A stretch of 64,000 nucleotides of DNA from Psoroptes ovis (GCA_002943765.1 PQWQ01000009.1:868001-932000), one strand, 5' to 3'. Positions 36,637-49,372 are shown, counted from the first letter of the stretch. Notes: generated by a model from the letters alone, not told the origin. Program-made: numbers and translations.

Positions 36637-39600
36637 ATGGAAATAAACTCACGTTTTACACGTGAATCGACATATGATCGTACATTTTTCTTGTGTAAAT
36701 TAATATTCACGTATGTTTAAGTTTTTAATTTTTGAAAAATAAGACTTTGAATTTTTGATAATTTAACCCGTTTGATTTAAACAGCTATGTTCATCCAATA
36801 TTTTATCGTGGTTACAAGAAAAATGGTCTAGATTTTCATGATTTATGTCGTTGTCCAAAAGATGATGAAGCTGAAAAAAATCTTGATAAATTGAAAAGGT
36901 ATGCGATCATTGATTTATTCGTAATATTATTAATTTCTTGCATTAAAAAAAATTAAGATGTTGGAAAAATGAATTAAAACGTGATAAACCAAAATTATGG
37001 CGTGCATTACTCCGTGCATTCGGTCCATTAATGTTGGTTCCATTATTTTTATATATGATTGAAGAATGTGTTATTCGTATTGTTCAACCATTTTTACTTG
37101 GTCGTGTTATTCGTTATTTTTCTGGTGATATGACCATAACGTATTTTGATGCTTGTTTATCGATAGCTGGTGTAACATTATTAACCGCATATTATGTATC
37201 CAGTCATCATCCGGCAATGATTTTATCGATGCGTATCGGTATGCGTGCACGTAATGCATGTTGTTCATTAATGTATCAAAAAGCATTACGCTTAAGCCGA
37301 GCATCGGTCAATCAAACAGCAGTTGGACAAATTGTTAACATAATGTCCAATGATGTTAATCGTTTTGATGAGGTATTTGTCTTATGCTTTTTTATTTATC
37401 GATGAAAATATTGATTTTTTTTTTAAATTTTTTTCCCCAAAATAGCTATCCATATTCATTTCGTATATAATTGTAGCACCAATACAAATGTTGATAGTGA
37501 TTTATGTACTTTACAGTTACATTGATTGGACTTGTTTCTTAGGCTTAGGTCTTCTATTTTTATTGATACCAATACAAGGATATATGGGAAAATTATTTTC
37601 AAGTGTTCGCTCGAATACGGCCAGACAAACTGATATACGTTTACGTTTAATGAATGAAATTACATCCGGCATTCGTGTGATTAAAATGTATTCATGGGAG
37701 AAACCATTCGCCAATCGTGTTGCTGATGCAAGAAAGTATGTTTTTAGATTTAAACCAAAATAAAATCATAGAATCATTTCTTATTTCAATTTTCTCATAA
37801 TAATAATCAATAGAACTGAGGTGAAATACGTAAGACAAGCATGTTATTTAAAGGCGATAAATTTGACAATGTTTTTCGTTGCAACTCGTACAATATTGTT
37901 TGCTTGTTTAATTACATATGTATTAGTTGGGAATAAATTAACATCCGAAGCGGTATTCGTTTCGTTAGCATTATTTAATACATTACGTTTGACGGTAACA
38001 TTTTTCTTTCCAACATCGATCGGTATTACATCGGAAATGTTGGTCGGTTGTCGTCGTATTGAAAAATTTTTACTATTAAATGAAATGAAATTCATTGAAA
38101 ATGATGAAAATAATAAAATCACCAATAATAATAATAATAGCAATAATAATAATTCAATAAACAAGCCGGAAAAATTGGAACCAAAATTAATTATAAATAA
38201 TATTGTTGCTAAATGGAGTCCAGAATTAATACAGCCAACGTTGCAAAATATTAGTGTTCGATTGAAACCTGGTGATTTACTTGCTGTAATTGGATCTGTT
38301 GGTTCCGGTAAAAGTTCATTTCTTATGACAATATTACGTGAATTACCACTTGAATCAGGAAAAATTGAAATGAAAGGAACATTATCATATGCCAGTCAAG
38401 ATCCATGGTCATTCAATGAAAGTGTTCGTAATAATATATTGTTTGGTTTGCCATTTGATCAAAAACGTTATGAAGATGTTATTAAAGTTTGTGCATTAGA
38501 AAGAGATTTTACGTTAATGCAATTCGGTGATCGTACATTGGTCGGTGAAAAAGGTGTAGCATTAAGTGGTGGACAAAAAGCTCGTATCAATTTGGCAAGA
38601 GCTGTTTATAGAGATTCAGACATTTGTTTATTAGATGATCCATTATCAGCAGTCGATACAGCTGTGGCTGAACATATATTTGAAAAATGTATTCTTGAAT
38701 ATTTAAAAACAAAAATTCGTGTATTAGTAACACATCAAATTCAATTTATTCAAAAAGCAACAAAAATATTGATATTGGAGGAAGGTAAATGTTTAGCATT
38801 CGGTACATATTCAGAACTACAACAAATGGGCATTGATTTTATGAGTTTATTGTCAGAAAAACAAAATCAAGATATTGATGATGGCAGTGATGGTGGTGAT
38901 TCACTACGAAAATTAACAATGTCAAATTCGTTGGAAGAAAATTTAAATCAAGAAACATTAACACGTTTTCGTTCGCGAACAATATCAAGTGGACATGAAG
39001 GTTATGAAGTATTACCATTAGGTGATGAAGATGTTCCAAATCAAGAAACAATTGATGAAATGACAAAATCTAAACAAAGTATTTATGAAGATGTTGAAAA
39101 ATCGAATGATATAAAATTAGCTGATGAAAAATATCAACGTGGATCAATCGAATGGAATGTTTATCGTGAATATTTGAAAGCTGGTGCCAATTTTTTCTCA
39201 TTAACAATCATGTTTCTATTCCTATTATTATCACAAACAATATTTCATGGTTCGGATTTATTTTTGACAGTATGGACAAATAAAAATCAAGAAGGTGCTG
39301 ACCAAATTTCGAATGATGAACAACATCGTGATATTATAATCTATTCAATATTAATTGGATTATTATGTGTGACAACAATCATACGATCGATTTCATTTTT
39401 TCAAATTTGTATGCGTGCATCTGAACGCTTACATAATCAAATTTTTGAACGTTTATTACAAGCAAAAGTTGCATTTTTCGATCAAAATCCTGTCGGTCGT
39501 ATATTGAATCGTTTCACTAAAGATCTGGGCATTATCGATGAAATGTTACCACAAACTGCTTTCGATTTGAATTTAACATTTTCACAAGCCATCGGTATTG

Positions 39601-41112
39601 TCATAACTGTCAGTATTGTTAATTGGTGGTTGATTTTTCCGGCACTGCTATTGGCAATTATCATTATATTTTTTAGAGGAATCTACATTAAATCTGCACG
39701 TGATATTAAACGTTTAGAAGGTTTAGGTATGTAACTTGAGCTCTAAATTAATGATTATTTTGATTTTTAATTTGTTTTATGAATCAAAAATCAAGCTCGA
39801 AGCCCTGTATATTCACATATTAGCACAACAATTAATGGTTTGGCATCAATCAGAGCATTCGGTGCACAAAATGCTTTCGAAAAACAATTCTACATTTATC
39901 AAAATGATCATAGTGCTACATGGTTTCTATTTGTAAGTTCATCAAGATGTATGGGCTTGGTGATTGATTGGATTTCAACCACATACATTGCATTTATTTC
40001 AATATTTGTAATGATTTCTGGAAGTAAGTGGATTTAGTGATCGATTTTGTTGAAAGTATTTGTTTTTTAATTCGAAAATTTCATTTTCTTCAGGCATACA
40101 GGGAGGCAGCGCTGGATTAGCAATATCATCTGGTTTAATGTTATCAGGTTTAACACAATGGGCCGTACGACAATCGGCCGAATTTGAAAGTCAAATGACA
40201 TCGGTCGAACGTATTGTTGAGTATCAAAGTCTACCGAAAGAACCTGCAGCAGAATCGACAGAAGATAAGAAACCACCAAAAGAGTGGCCAACAAAAGGAA
40301 AAGTTGAATTTGATCATATGTATTTAAGATATTCGGGTAGTGATAAACCAGTTTTGAAAAATATTAATTGTACAATTAATGGAGGGGAGAAAATTGGAAT
40401 AGTTGGTCGAACTGGTGCCGGTAAAAGTTCAATGATTGCTGCATTATTTAGACTTACCGAAATCGATGGTTCCATTCGTATTGATGGTATTGATACGAAA
40501 ACGATTGGTTTGAATGATTTACGTAAAAAATTATCAATCATTCCACAAGATCCAGTCGTATTTACTGGTTCGGTTCGTTACAATTTAGATCCATTCAATG
40601 AATATGATGATGATAAAATATGGAATGCTCTGGAAGAAGTACAGTTGAAAACACAAGTTAATAATTATAAAGGAAAATTATCATCAATGTTGAGCGAAAG
40701 TGGTGGCAATTTAAGTGTTGGACAAAGACAATTGATTTGTTTGGCACGAGCAATATTGAAAAATAATCGTATATTGATATTGGATGAAGCGACAGCAAAT
40801 GTTGATCATCAAACTGATCACTTGATACAACAAACAATACGTGAAAAATTTGCCAATTGTACAGTGTTGACAATAGCACATCGTTTAAACACTATTATCG
40901 ATTGTGATCGTGTCTTAGTGTTGGATGCTGGTGAAATAATTGAATTTGATTGTCCATATTTATTATTAAAACGTAAAAATCTTTTCTATGATATGTGTAA
41001 AAAAACTGGTGAAACAATGTATTCAAATCTATATCAGCTGGCCAGAATAACATATAAAAATAAACAACAACAACAACAAATCATTATTAATGGTCCACAA
41101 AGTGATTTATGA
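36637..41112 (+). CDS. ABCC4/MRP4-like multidrug-resistance ABC transporter
   Basis: Full ABC transporter of subfamily C (two membrane domains, two nucleotide-binding domains) that exports organic anions, conjugates and cyclic nucleotides. Seven exons: 36637-36710, 36785-36898, 36958-37372, 37446-37735, 37814-39726, 39796-40023, 40094-41112; 4053 nt, 1350 aa, phase closed. There is no TMD0, as in ABCC4; human ABCC4 is 1325 aa. NBD1: Walker A GSVGSGKSS (about residue 458), signature LSGGQKA (548), Walker B ICLLDDPLSAVD (571). NBD2: GRTGAGKSS (1117), LSVGQRQ (1218), ILILDEATANVD (1240). NBD1 Walker B ends DD (non-catalytic type) and NBD2 ends DE, the usual ABCC asymmetry. GKLFSSVRSNTA, FFDQNPVGRILNRFTKDLG, WAVRQSAE and LTIAHRLNTIID match ABCC4 closely. 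An Asn-rich run precedes NBD1. The start is inferred from frame and length, as the N-terminus is poorly conserved. Confidence 0.95.
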
Positions 41113-42169
41113 ATCAATGAATATCAATCAATTTAACGGAATGACCGTAAAAGATTACATTTACAACCATCGATAATCGTTTCGATAAAATAATAATCGA
41201 TTATTTTGAAAAAAAAATTCGAAATCACGTGATTTTTGTTTTCTTTGATTTTTTTACAAGATTTTTACACTTTTTTCATATTTCAATTAATTGATTGACC
41301 AATTTTTATTTATATATAAATGTGTTAATGCTTTACACTGAATTTATATTTTCAAGAGAAACAAATAAGACTGTATGACATTTTCTTGGAGAAAATTGCT
41401 TCAAGCAGATTACGTAAAAAGAGAAAACCTTATACTTTTATTTTAATAATTTCAAATATTTGTCAAATATATAAGGTCCTCATAACTTTATCAAATATTT
41501 CCTTAGTTTGAAAATAAAAATTTGGAAAACAACATTTAATACGCATACACTTTGGTAAAAACAACAAGCAAACAACAGCACAAATTATGGGACCAAAATA
41601 AGAAACTCAAGAAAACTAAAGTTGAAAAAGCCTTGAGATTAATATTTTTTTTGGAATTCCAGAATTTTATAAAAATAATAATTATAATAACAATAATAAT
41701 AATAAATGAAATAAAATTAATGAATCCTAAACTAAAAAAAAATGAATCGCAATGCTTTTATCGACAAATGAATACAAATTTAACAATTGCCAATGCATTG
41801 TTGTTGTTGTTGTCATCAATGTTTTTTTTGCACTTGTTACAATTTTTGTAATTAATTAATAAATGTGTGTGCTATTCGGAATACTAATTTTGTATGTCTT
41901 TTCGTTCATTTGGACTGTGTGTGTACCAAAAGAATTGATGCTGGAGCCAAATTTTGTTTTTTTGTTGTGCTAATCAAATTTTTTTATTTGTCTCTGCAAT
42001 TGTTATTGTTGATGTTGTTTTGGTTGTTTATGAATGAGTTGAATGAGCTCAAAACAAACATATACGTGCTATATTTGACTTTGTTATTATTTATTTATTT
42101 ATTGGGGTAATTTATTTGTTATTTGATAGTTTTTCGTTATTGTTTTCGATACAACACAAATCAACGATA
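41113..42169. other. Intergenic region between the ABCC4-like and endophilin-B genes
   Basis: AT-rich 3' flank followed by a T-rich stretch (41940-42160) that probably holds the endophilin-B promoter and leader. The open frames here are Phe/Leu/Ile-rich products of T-rich DNA, and I see no gene in them. Confidence 0.5.
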
Positions 42170-43897
42170 ATGGATTTTAGTGCAAAAAGTTTAAAAAATC
42201 TTGTATCAGATGTTACGACAGTGTTTACACGTGCTAAACAGGTATCGATTACTATTTATAGCTTATTTGGGGGTGGGAGGATAGATTTACTTACATTTGT
42301 TTTTTTTCAATCAATTTTAGTATGCTGAAGAAACAATCGGTACAGCTGAACGTACAGAATTAGATCCTGAATATGAACAGCTGGCTGAACGTTCTGATTG
42401 TTATCGGCAATGGACTGAAAGAATCGTGGCAAAATTAGAAGCTGTCATACAGCCTAATCCTAGTTTGTTTACGTTGTATGAAATGTTAGAGTTCTTACTC
42501 ACAATTTTTCTATCATTTTGTAGATATGAGATATGGTGAAATGTTGATTGAACGAACAATGGGATGTAATAATGAATTGATTAAATCAAGAGATAATCGT
42601 CTCAGAAATTTAGAATATTTAGGCAATGATATGATTGATGCTGGCATAGCATTCGGTCCAAGTACTTTGTATGGCTCAGCATTGATACGTGTGGGCAAAC
42701 ATCAATCAGAATTGGGACAAGCTGAAAAAGATTTCGTACAAAATGCATATCGTACCATAATTATACCGTTGAGAAAATTTCTCGATGAAGATATGAAAAC
42801 TATAGCCAAAGAACGTAAAGTTCTTGAAACAAAACGACTTGATTTAGATGCAGCAAAAAATCGTTTACGCAAAGCTAAAAGTCTTGATAGTCAAAATAAT
42901 GTAAGTAAGAATGTCCATTGTTTGTGCTCTATGAAATCTTGTCAACTTGTCATTTTAATGATATTTGCTTTTAATTAATCTATCCTAACATCTATTTTTC
43001 ATGCTTACCATTTACATTCTTTAATATATCTCAAAGCCTAAACTCAAACCAGAAATGATCGAAAATGAAATCAATGAGGTTTGCAATGATTTCTTCTATT
43101 TCTGTCTAATGATCATTGATTTATTCATTTGGAGGAATTTCACTAATGATTTTTTTAATAATTCACTTATTAGGCTGAACGTGATCTCAAACATTGCCAA
43201 GAAGAATTCGATCGACAAATTGAAATAACAAAATTATTGCTGAAAGGTATCAGCAGTGCTCAGGTTCGTATTTGTTGTTTTTTCAGATTTATAATCATAT
43301 TAATTAATAAATACCTTTATTTTCTAGGCAAATCATGTTCGTTGTCTCAAAGATTTCGCGCAATGTCAAATTGAATATTATAATCAATGTTTTCGTCATA
43401 TGGCCAATTTGCAACGTGAAATAAATCAACCACCACCACCAACGACAAGTAATGATCAATCATCGGCTGAAAATGTTAATGCTGGATCATCAAACAGTGC
43501 AAATAATAATAATAATATTGCAACGATATCATTGAAAACTTCGAATAATAACGATGATAATTGTCATGCATCAACAATGGAAGCAATCGATTTGATAAAT
43601 AAAAATAATGATGACAATCATATGAATAAAAACTCATCATCGAAATCAATGGATGGTGGGAAAAGGCGTGCAAAATGTTTGAATAATTATACAGCAAAAT
43701 CAAATGATGAATTATCACTATCAGCTGGTGAAATAATATACGTGACAACATGTGATCAACTCATCAATAACAATAAACAGTCAGATTCATTCATCAATTT
43801 GGATGATGATGATATCAGTGATTGGATGTATGGTGAACGCCTGAGTGATGGTAAAAAAGGCAAAGTTCCAGTTGCATATTTAGAAATATTGAATTAA
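42170..43897 (+). CDS. EndoB: Endophilin-B (BAR and SH3 protein)
   Basis: Orthologue of SH3GLB1/2 (Bif-1), an N-BAR protein that curves membranes of mitochondria, autophagosomes and endosomes. Six exons: 42170-42241, 42321-42462, 42524-42900, 43037-43078, 43174-43263, 43328-43897; 1293 nt, 430 aa, phase closed. N-terminus MDFSAKSLKNLVSDVTTVF is the amphipathic helix (human MDFNVKKLAADAGTFL). The BAR region includes MIDAGIAFGPSTLYGSALI, IAKERKVLETKRLDLDAAK and EFDRQIEITKLLLKGISSA. A linker of about 90 residues rich in Asn/Ser is followed by an SH3 at the C-terminus: CLNNYTAKSNDELSLSAGEI, DWMYGERLSDGKKGKVPVAY, LEILN. Exon 4 (42 nt) adds 14 residues absent from human SH3GLB1 and may be a cassette exon. 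Convergent with U2A', stops 134 bp apart. Confidence 0.95.
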
Positions 43898-43991
43898 AAT
43901 TTCGAAATGAAAATTTATTGAATTCGTTTCAATTTTTCTTGTAAATACATCTGTTTGCTTGCTTGTGTATTGTTTTTCAATGAATTTTTTC

Positions 43992-43997
43992 AATAAA
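43992..43997 (+). terminator. Polyadenylation signal of endophilin-B
   Basis: AATAAA 95 bases after the stop codon, in the narrow gap before the convergent U2A' stop. Confidence 0.6.
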
Positions 43998-44030
43998 ACA
44001 ATGATTTGTATGAATGTTTTTCAATTGAGA

Positions 44031-44750
44031 TCAATTATTAGATTGTGGTATATGTCCTTGCTTTAGCAACATTTTTAAACGTTCCATTTCTTCTAATGTT
44101 GTTGCTTTTGCTATAGCTTGTTTGATTGCTTGAACTTCTTCACTTGTCAACTGTTTTCGTTGATTATTCATTTTATTCATGTTTCCATTTATATCACCAC
44201 CCGGTACGAATGTTTTCGATTTAATACCGATTTCATTTTGTAATTGTTTTCCTTTTTCACCGCTAAACAATTTCGATGCTTCTTCACGTTCACGCATTTT
44301 AACTTTTTTGAAATCTAACAATCTTAATGATGGTATTCGATTAATGACATATAGACGATAATGTTTTTTTGTCGATACTGGATTACCCATCAACGCTAGT
44401 GATGTTAATTTTTTAAATCCAGCCAATGGATCTAAATCACCAAGTTCTTGTATTTGATTATTAATCATAATAAGATCTTCTAAATTTGGTATAGATTCAT
44501 GAAGAGTTTCATCGATTTTGGAACAACGATTATTGCTCAGATATAAGCGTTTCAGGCGAGTTAATAGTGGGAAATTTTCCAATGTTCTTATATCGTTTGA
44601 TGTGAAATCAATGGCATCAAATTGATTTAATGTTGCGCCCAAATTTTCAATAACGGTTATTTTATAATCACGTAAATCTAATTCACGATCGCCAGTCGAT
44701 TTATTCATGTATTGATATGCACCTTCAACTAATTCAATTGTCAGCTTCAT
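44031..44750 (-). CDS. SNRPA1: U2 small nuclear ribonucleoprotein A' (U2A')
   Basis: LRR protein that with U2B'' binds stem-loop IV of U2 snRNA in the spliceosome. Single exon, 239 residues (human 255). It starts MKLTIELVEGAYQYMNKSTG, matching the human MVKLTAELIEQAAQYTN. LRRs span about residues 20-140 (NQFDAIDFTSNDIRTLENFP, LTRLKRLYLSNNRCSKI, IPNLEDLIMINNQIQELGDL), followed by the LRR cap NPVSTKKHYRLYVINRIPSL with LRLLDFKKVKMRERE. A charged helical tail ends EEMERLKMLLKQGHIP. First of three minus-strand housekeeping genes arranged head to tail. Confidence 0.97.
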   Translation of the reverse strand: MKLTIELVEGAYQYMNKSTGDRELDLRDYKITVIENLGATLNQFDAIDFTSNDIRTLENFPLLTRLKRLYLSNNRCSKIDETLHESIPNLEDLIMINNQIQELGDLDPLAGFKKLTSLALMGNPVSTKKHYRLYVINRIPSLRLLDFKKVKMREREEASKLFSGEKGKQLQNEIGIKSKTFVPGGDINGNMNKMNNQRKQLTSEEVQAIKQAIAKATTLEEMERLKMLLKQGHIPQSNN

Positions 44751-45178
44751 TGTTTGCTATCTTCCGAAACGAAATGATGAACAAATTCAAATTTTCAAAA
44801 ATAAAAATTTAAAAGATAAACAAAAATCAAAAAAGCATGCAAGACTAAGACTCGGAAAATTACATTCAAACTAAACGTAACCGGAATGTCAAAATTTTTG
44901 AAAATTGAAATATTTTTTTTTAATTATAATTTTTTTTCAATTAAAATTTGAATACACAATTATAATGTTGATAATTTGAAGAGAACGAAAAGGAAAGAAA
45001 AAAAAACATTCGACATATACAATGATATCGGCGATTAATCAATTATAGCAAATTAAAGTGTATTTAAATAATGTTTGTGTGTGTGTTATGGTAAATGTTA
45101 ATGTTGAGTTAAATAAATATTTCAATTCCTAATTGTTTTGCGAACGAAAAAAAATAGAGAGAAAAGTGATCCATATTC

Positions 45179-45628
45179 TTAGGGTAAATCAGTATCAGAG
45201 CCAACCGAATCAACATCATCACCGAATTCAATAATATCTTCACCTTCATCATCTTCACCACATTCACGCAGTGATACTTCATTGATACGTGCATTTTCAG
45301 GCAATTCACCATATGTTTTCAAATTTCTAGCTTCATCAGGATTATATTTAAGTATAACATCAGCTTTTGTATCTTGATAATCACGTAAACCAATCAAAAT
45401 AATATCGCCTTGATTTATCCATACTTTTTTACGAAGTTTACCACGAATATGACACAGCCGTTTTACACCATCAAAACAATAAGCTTCTAAACGGCCATTA
45501 CCCAACATACGCATTACTTGTGCATATTCTTGACCATCTTCTTTGAATACTAATTCACGTTTTTCATCTTCATTTTCATTCTTACCACGACGCCGATTTT
45601 TACCTCCTTTACCTTTATTTTTTGGCAT
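45179..45628 (-). CDS. eIF1A: Translation initiation factor eIF1A
   Basis: Binds the 40S A-site and promotes scanning and start-codon selection with eIF1 and eIF2. Single exon, 149 residues (human 144). Basic N-terminal tail MPKNKGKGGKNRRRGKNENE; OB fold with ELVFKEDGQEYAQVMRMLGN, GRLEAYCFDGVKRLCHIRGK and LRKKVWINQGDIILIGLRDY; then the helix KADVILKYNPDEARNLKTYG. The acidic C-terminal tail ends in DIIEFGDDVDS, the family's conserved DIDDI-like end, here extended by GSDTDLP. Near-identical to animal eIF1A over the core. Confidence 0.98.
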   Translation of the reverse strand: MPKNKGKGGKNRRRGKNENEDEKRELVFKEDGQEYAQVMRMLGNGRLEAYCFDGVKRLCHIRGKLRKKVWINQGDIILIGLRDYQDTKADVILKYNPDEARNLKTYGELPENARINEVSLRECGEDDEGEDIIEFGDDVDSVGSDTDLP

Positions 45629-46215
45629 TTTGGGATGTTTCGATCAACAACAATAAAATTCAAATATGAAAACGATTTTTTTCTTCGAAAATATTCGGAA
45701 AAATCCAATCACCGGTTTCTCTGAAATCGAAATGAAATTCATTAAAGATAAATGATAAAATTTAAAAAAAAAGAAATCGCATACCAATAACAGGCAATTG
45801 AAAATTACGATCAAAACAAAATTAAATTAAATTCTTTCAATTTTATTCAATCGTTTTGTTGTTTTGATCCAAAAAACAGAATCGTCGTATACGAAGACAG
45901 AGAGCTAATGCGTTTGCCAACGTTTTCGATAAATATATTAATGTAAAACAGAAACAACGTTGTTTATTATTATTACTAATTGTGATAAATATACGAGTTA
46001 TACACAAAATGCTATTTGTACATGTCCATTTGTTGTAATGTAATCACAATTGAAAAAAAAACAAGAAATGGCAAAACGCTTGCGTGCTTAATGTGAAATA
46101 ATTTCTCAGTTTCTTGGAAAGTTTTTCATTTCAAAATTTAAAAGTCAAGTTTACGGGAAGTTTTTTTTAAATTTTAAATTTTTAAAATTATTTAATTTAC
46201 AAGAAATCTAAAGGT

Positions 46216-47563
46216 TTAAAAATTTGTTAATGATGTTATTTTTTCATGTCCTGGCCATGCTTCTTTTGCATATTTCTTTTTATGTTCATTTGAATTCATT
46301 TGAAATTCTTTTTGATCATCTTCATCATATAATGATTCAGATGATTCATTTATTGTTGATAATTTTGTCGGACCAACAATTATTTCATCATCATTATCTT
46401 TATTTGATTCTGGATCAATATCTGGAGCTGGATTTGGCAGTCTTATGCCTAATAAATTATTATTTTTTTTCAATAATGTATTTGAAGTTGATGATGATGA
46501 TGATGTTGTTGTTGGTTGATTTGATAGATTTATTCGATGAAAAAATGATTCTTCAAATAAATTTGAATAAATTGATGATGATGATGATGATGGATGAGAT
46601 GGGTCTAATTTGATTCGTTTATTTTTATTATTTGTCGGTATGATTGATGTTTGTACAAGGTTACGAAATTTTCCAACATTAGGATCAATATCTTCAGGAT
46701 TGATTATTTCTTCTTCCGAATTGAATTGTACTGATTTACGTTTTTTAACTTTAGCCGGTTTCATATCATCAGTTTCGGATACACCTAACATACTAACACG
46801 TCGATTTTGTGCTGTATTATATTCAGTTAGATGATCAACTTCATTTTCACTGTCAGGCAATAATATTTGAGCATTCATTTCATCTTCATCATTTTTCAGC
46901 TGCTTTGGTTTTTCACGTAGAATATAATTTCTTGTCGATGCACCGAAATGAAAACACGAATCTATCGGAAGTTGAATCGGTTTATTCGGTTCTATTCTAA
47001 TCGATCCAATAAATGAACCATGTGTTGATCCAAGATCGATTAGGAAAAAACGATCCAAATTTTTATGATAAACAAGAGCAGCATGAACACGAGAACACGA
47101 AGCATGATCAATACAAAAATCAGTCATTGATAAATTTCGGCCAAATAAATAATGATTTTTTTCATCAATCATAAGTTTCTGAAGAAATTAAAGACAAAAA
47201 AAAAAATGAAAATGTTTGAACAAATCATAACAAAGATGGATGAAAGAAAAAATCTCAAGCATTTGCCCCTTGTTGATACATATTTGTTCAATTGTTTTAG
47301 CATTAAAATTTCGGTCATCGAAAATGGACAAAGATTTCGATGGCAAAATATTCAAAGTTAAATGCTTGAGGATAATCGAAGCGAAGAATCAAAACATACC
47401 TGTATCATTTTACCATCTTTCATTACATCCAAATGATAACCGGCAGGTGGAATTCCAGCCCTTATTTAAAATTAAAAAACGATAATTAAAATTTAAGAAT
47501 GTCTGAAATCAATGAATCTTACCATGATGGTATTTTATAGCTTAATTGTTGTTGATCAGCCAT
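46216..47563 (-). CDS. PPP1R8: Nuclear inhibitor of protein phosphatase 1 (NIPP1)
   Basis: Nuclear PP1 regulator that links PP1 to splicing and chromatin factors through an FHA domain. Three exons: 47563-47523, 47460-47400, 47178-46216; 1065 nt, 354 aa (human 351), phase closed. Short exon 1 (MADQQQLSYKIPSW) joins WAGIPPAGYHLDVMKDGKMI as in human (WAGKPPPGLHLDV). FHA domain: HYLFGRNLSMTDFCIDHASC, SRVHAALVYHKNLDRFFLID, LGSTHGSFIG. The PP1-docking RVxF motif is present as KSVQF, followed by NSEEEIINPEDIDPNVGKFR and NLVQTSIIP. The C-terminus has KKKYAKEAWPGH, the PP1-inhibitory/RNA-binding end. Ser runs lie in the middle. Starts divergently from TMEM14, 285 bp apart. Confidence 0.96.
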
Positions 47564-47848
47564 GGTTGATAATCATGATTCTTATCGAAGGATTTCGAAA
47601 TTCATTGATCAAATTCAATTCATATATGTCTCATCAAAACATAGAAATTAAATAAAATATTCAAATTCAACTCCAAAGATGGTGCAACACTCAAATCATG
47701 ATGATCATAGAAATGTAAACAAACGTTTCCAAGGTTTTGTTTTTGGTTTGCAAACAAAAAGATATTTTCCTCATTCAAAAGCATCTTTGTTTGTTATCTG
47801 TATCAAGAAAATCTAAAAATTAATAAATGAAAATCTAAAAGTAAATAA

Positions 47849-48340
47849 ATGACTGATAACAATATTTTGGATACGACAACAACGGCAACAACAACATCAA
47901 TAACAGTGGATTCATTTGATTCAAATAATTTTTTTGGTTTAAAAATGCCAGCAGATTTTTTAAGTATCGGTTATGCATGTATTGTTGCAATCGGTGGTAT
48001 AATTGGTTATGCTAAAGCTGGCAGTTTACCATCATTGATTGCTGGATTGGGTTTCGGTGCTATACTAGGTGTTGGTGCCTATTTTACTTCGGTAAATCCA
48101 AGACATTATCATCTTTTATTGGGTACATACATTCATGATTTCTATTTTGATGAAATAAATCTATTAATTTGATTCTTTTCCTCATTTGAATCAGGCACAT
48201 CATTGGCATTAGCTGGTCTGATGGGATATCGTTTCTATAAATCAGGAAAATTTATGCCAGCCGGTTTAATGTTTACAATATCGGCATTTATGGTATTGCG
48301 ATTTAATTTACGTTTTATCACGAATCGTAATTATTTTTAA
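47849..48340 (+). CDS. TMEM14 family membrane protein (TMEM14C-like)
   Basis: Small three- or four-helix membrane protein; vertebrate TMEM14C sits in the mitochondrial inner membrane and helps protoporphyrin IX import for haem synthesis. Two exons: 47849-48122 and 48195-48340; 420 nt, 139 aa, phase closed. It has a Thr-rich N-terminal extension (about residues 1-32), then FLSIGYACIVAIGGIIGYAK, AGSLPSLIAGLGFGAILGVG and, after the intron, GTSLALAGLMGYRFYKSGKF then MPAGLM. The last block is nearly identical to human (GMRFYHSGKFMPAGL). TMEM14A/B/C cannot be separated by eye. AATAAA at 48503-48508 is a plausible end. Confidence 0.95.
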
Positions 48341-49307
48341 TTGATGATGATGATGATGAGAATTATTATTATTGTCTTATTTGAAATGCAAAACAAACTG
48401 GAACCATTTGATTGATAAAGATTGTAATTTTCCATTTTTTTCGATGTTTCCATTTCTTATTTGATAATTTTTTTTCAAATGAAAAATCACATTCAATGAT
48501 TAAATAAATAAACATTTCCGAGAAATATTTGTTTGACCATAAACATTTAAAAGCTCAATTTAGTATCATCCTTGAATTGTTCTGATTAAAAATTCCAATA
48601 AGGTTGACCGTGAAAAGCTGTTTGAATCGTGATATTTGAAAAAGTTTTAATTATTATTATTATCATTAATTATTCATGTGGCCATAGTTTAAGGATTTAA
48701 ATTTAAAGGATTGTGGTACTGCTTGCCATTTCTTAATGCATCAAATGTATGCGGTTATTTTGACTATTATTTCATAATTTATGATGACATTTGAATGATA
48801 TCCTTAACTGTTTGTTTATTTTCGACTTTAAATGTTTGTATGATGAAAAATTAAATGGTTTTCATTATCATATTTTATTAAGGTCAATGTATTGTTTATT
48901 CAAGAGGTCATACCACCACCACCATCATCATCATAATTATAATTATTATTTATGGCATCTTAAGGATAATCACCACCACCATTGGCAACAACAATAATGA
49001 TAACCAAACAATTGAAATTGAAAATTTTTGAGAAAAGTTCACTAAACTAAACACACAGACTTTTGGTGTTTATTAGTTGGAATAATAATAATGGGAACTA
49101 TCATTATTTTTGTTTGTGAAATTATTACGGGAAAAATAGATAATCAAAGGTGTTCATTATGTTTAGCATCACTACCAGCATCTGAATGGCTTGAACAACA
49201 TCTTGAATGACCTTTTTTCACCCTTTAATTTTTCTTTGAAACCTAAGCCTTTTAATTTATTGAAATAACATTCTTGTTAATTTGCAGCACGAGAAGGGAG
49301 AAATTAT

Positions 49308-49372
49308 GACTCTGTTGTCCCCTTTCAAGGGACATTATAACATGAGCTTTCAACTCTGTTGTCCCTTATGAA
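49308..49372. repeat. Pair of direct repeats, each a small GTCCC...GGGAC hairpin
   Basis: Copy 1 reads TGTCCCCTTTCAAGGGACA, copy 2 GTCCCTTATGAAGGGAC, and both are preceded by CTCTGTT. Each can fold into a 6-7 bp G/C-rich stem in otherwise AT-rich DNA. Confidence 0.7.

Noticed and set aside
41552..42110. Two plus-strand ORFs (99 and 81 codons) between the ABCC4-like and endophilin-B genes
   Set aside because: Ile/Asn/Leu/Phe-rich products of AT-rich DNA with no domain or splice support.
46224..46613. Plus-strand Met/Leu/Ile-rich ORF of 129 codons
   Set aside because: Antisense to the conserved NIPP1 coding exon, over Ser and Asp runs.
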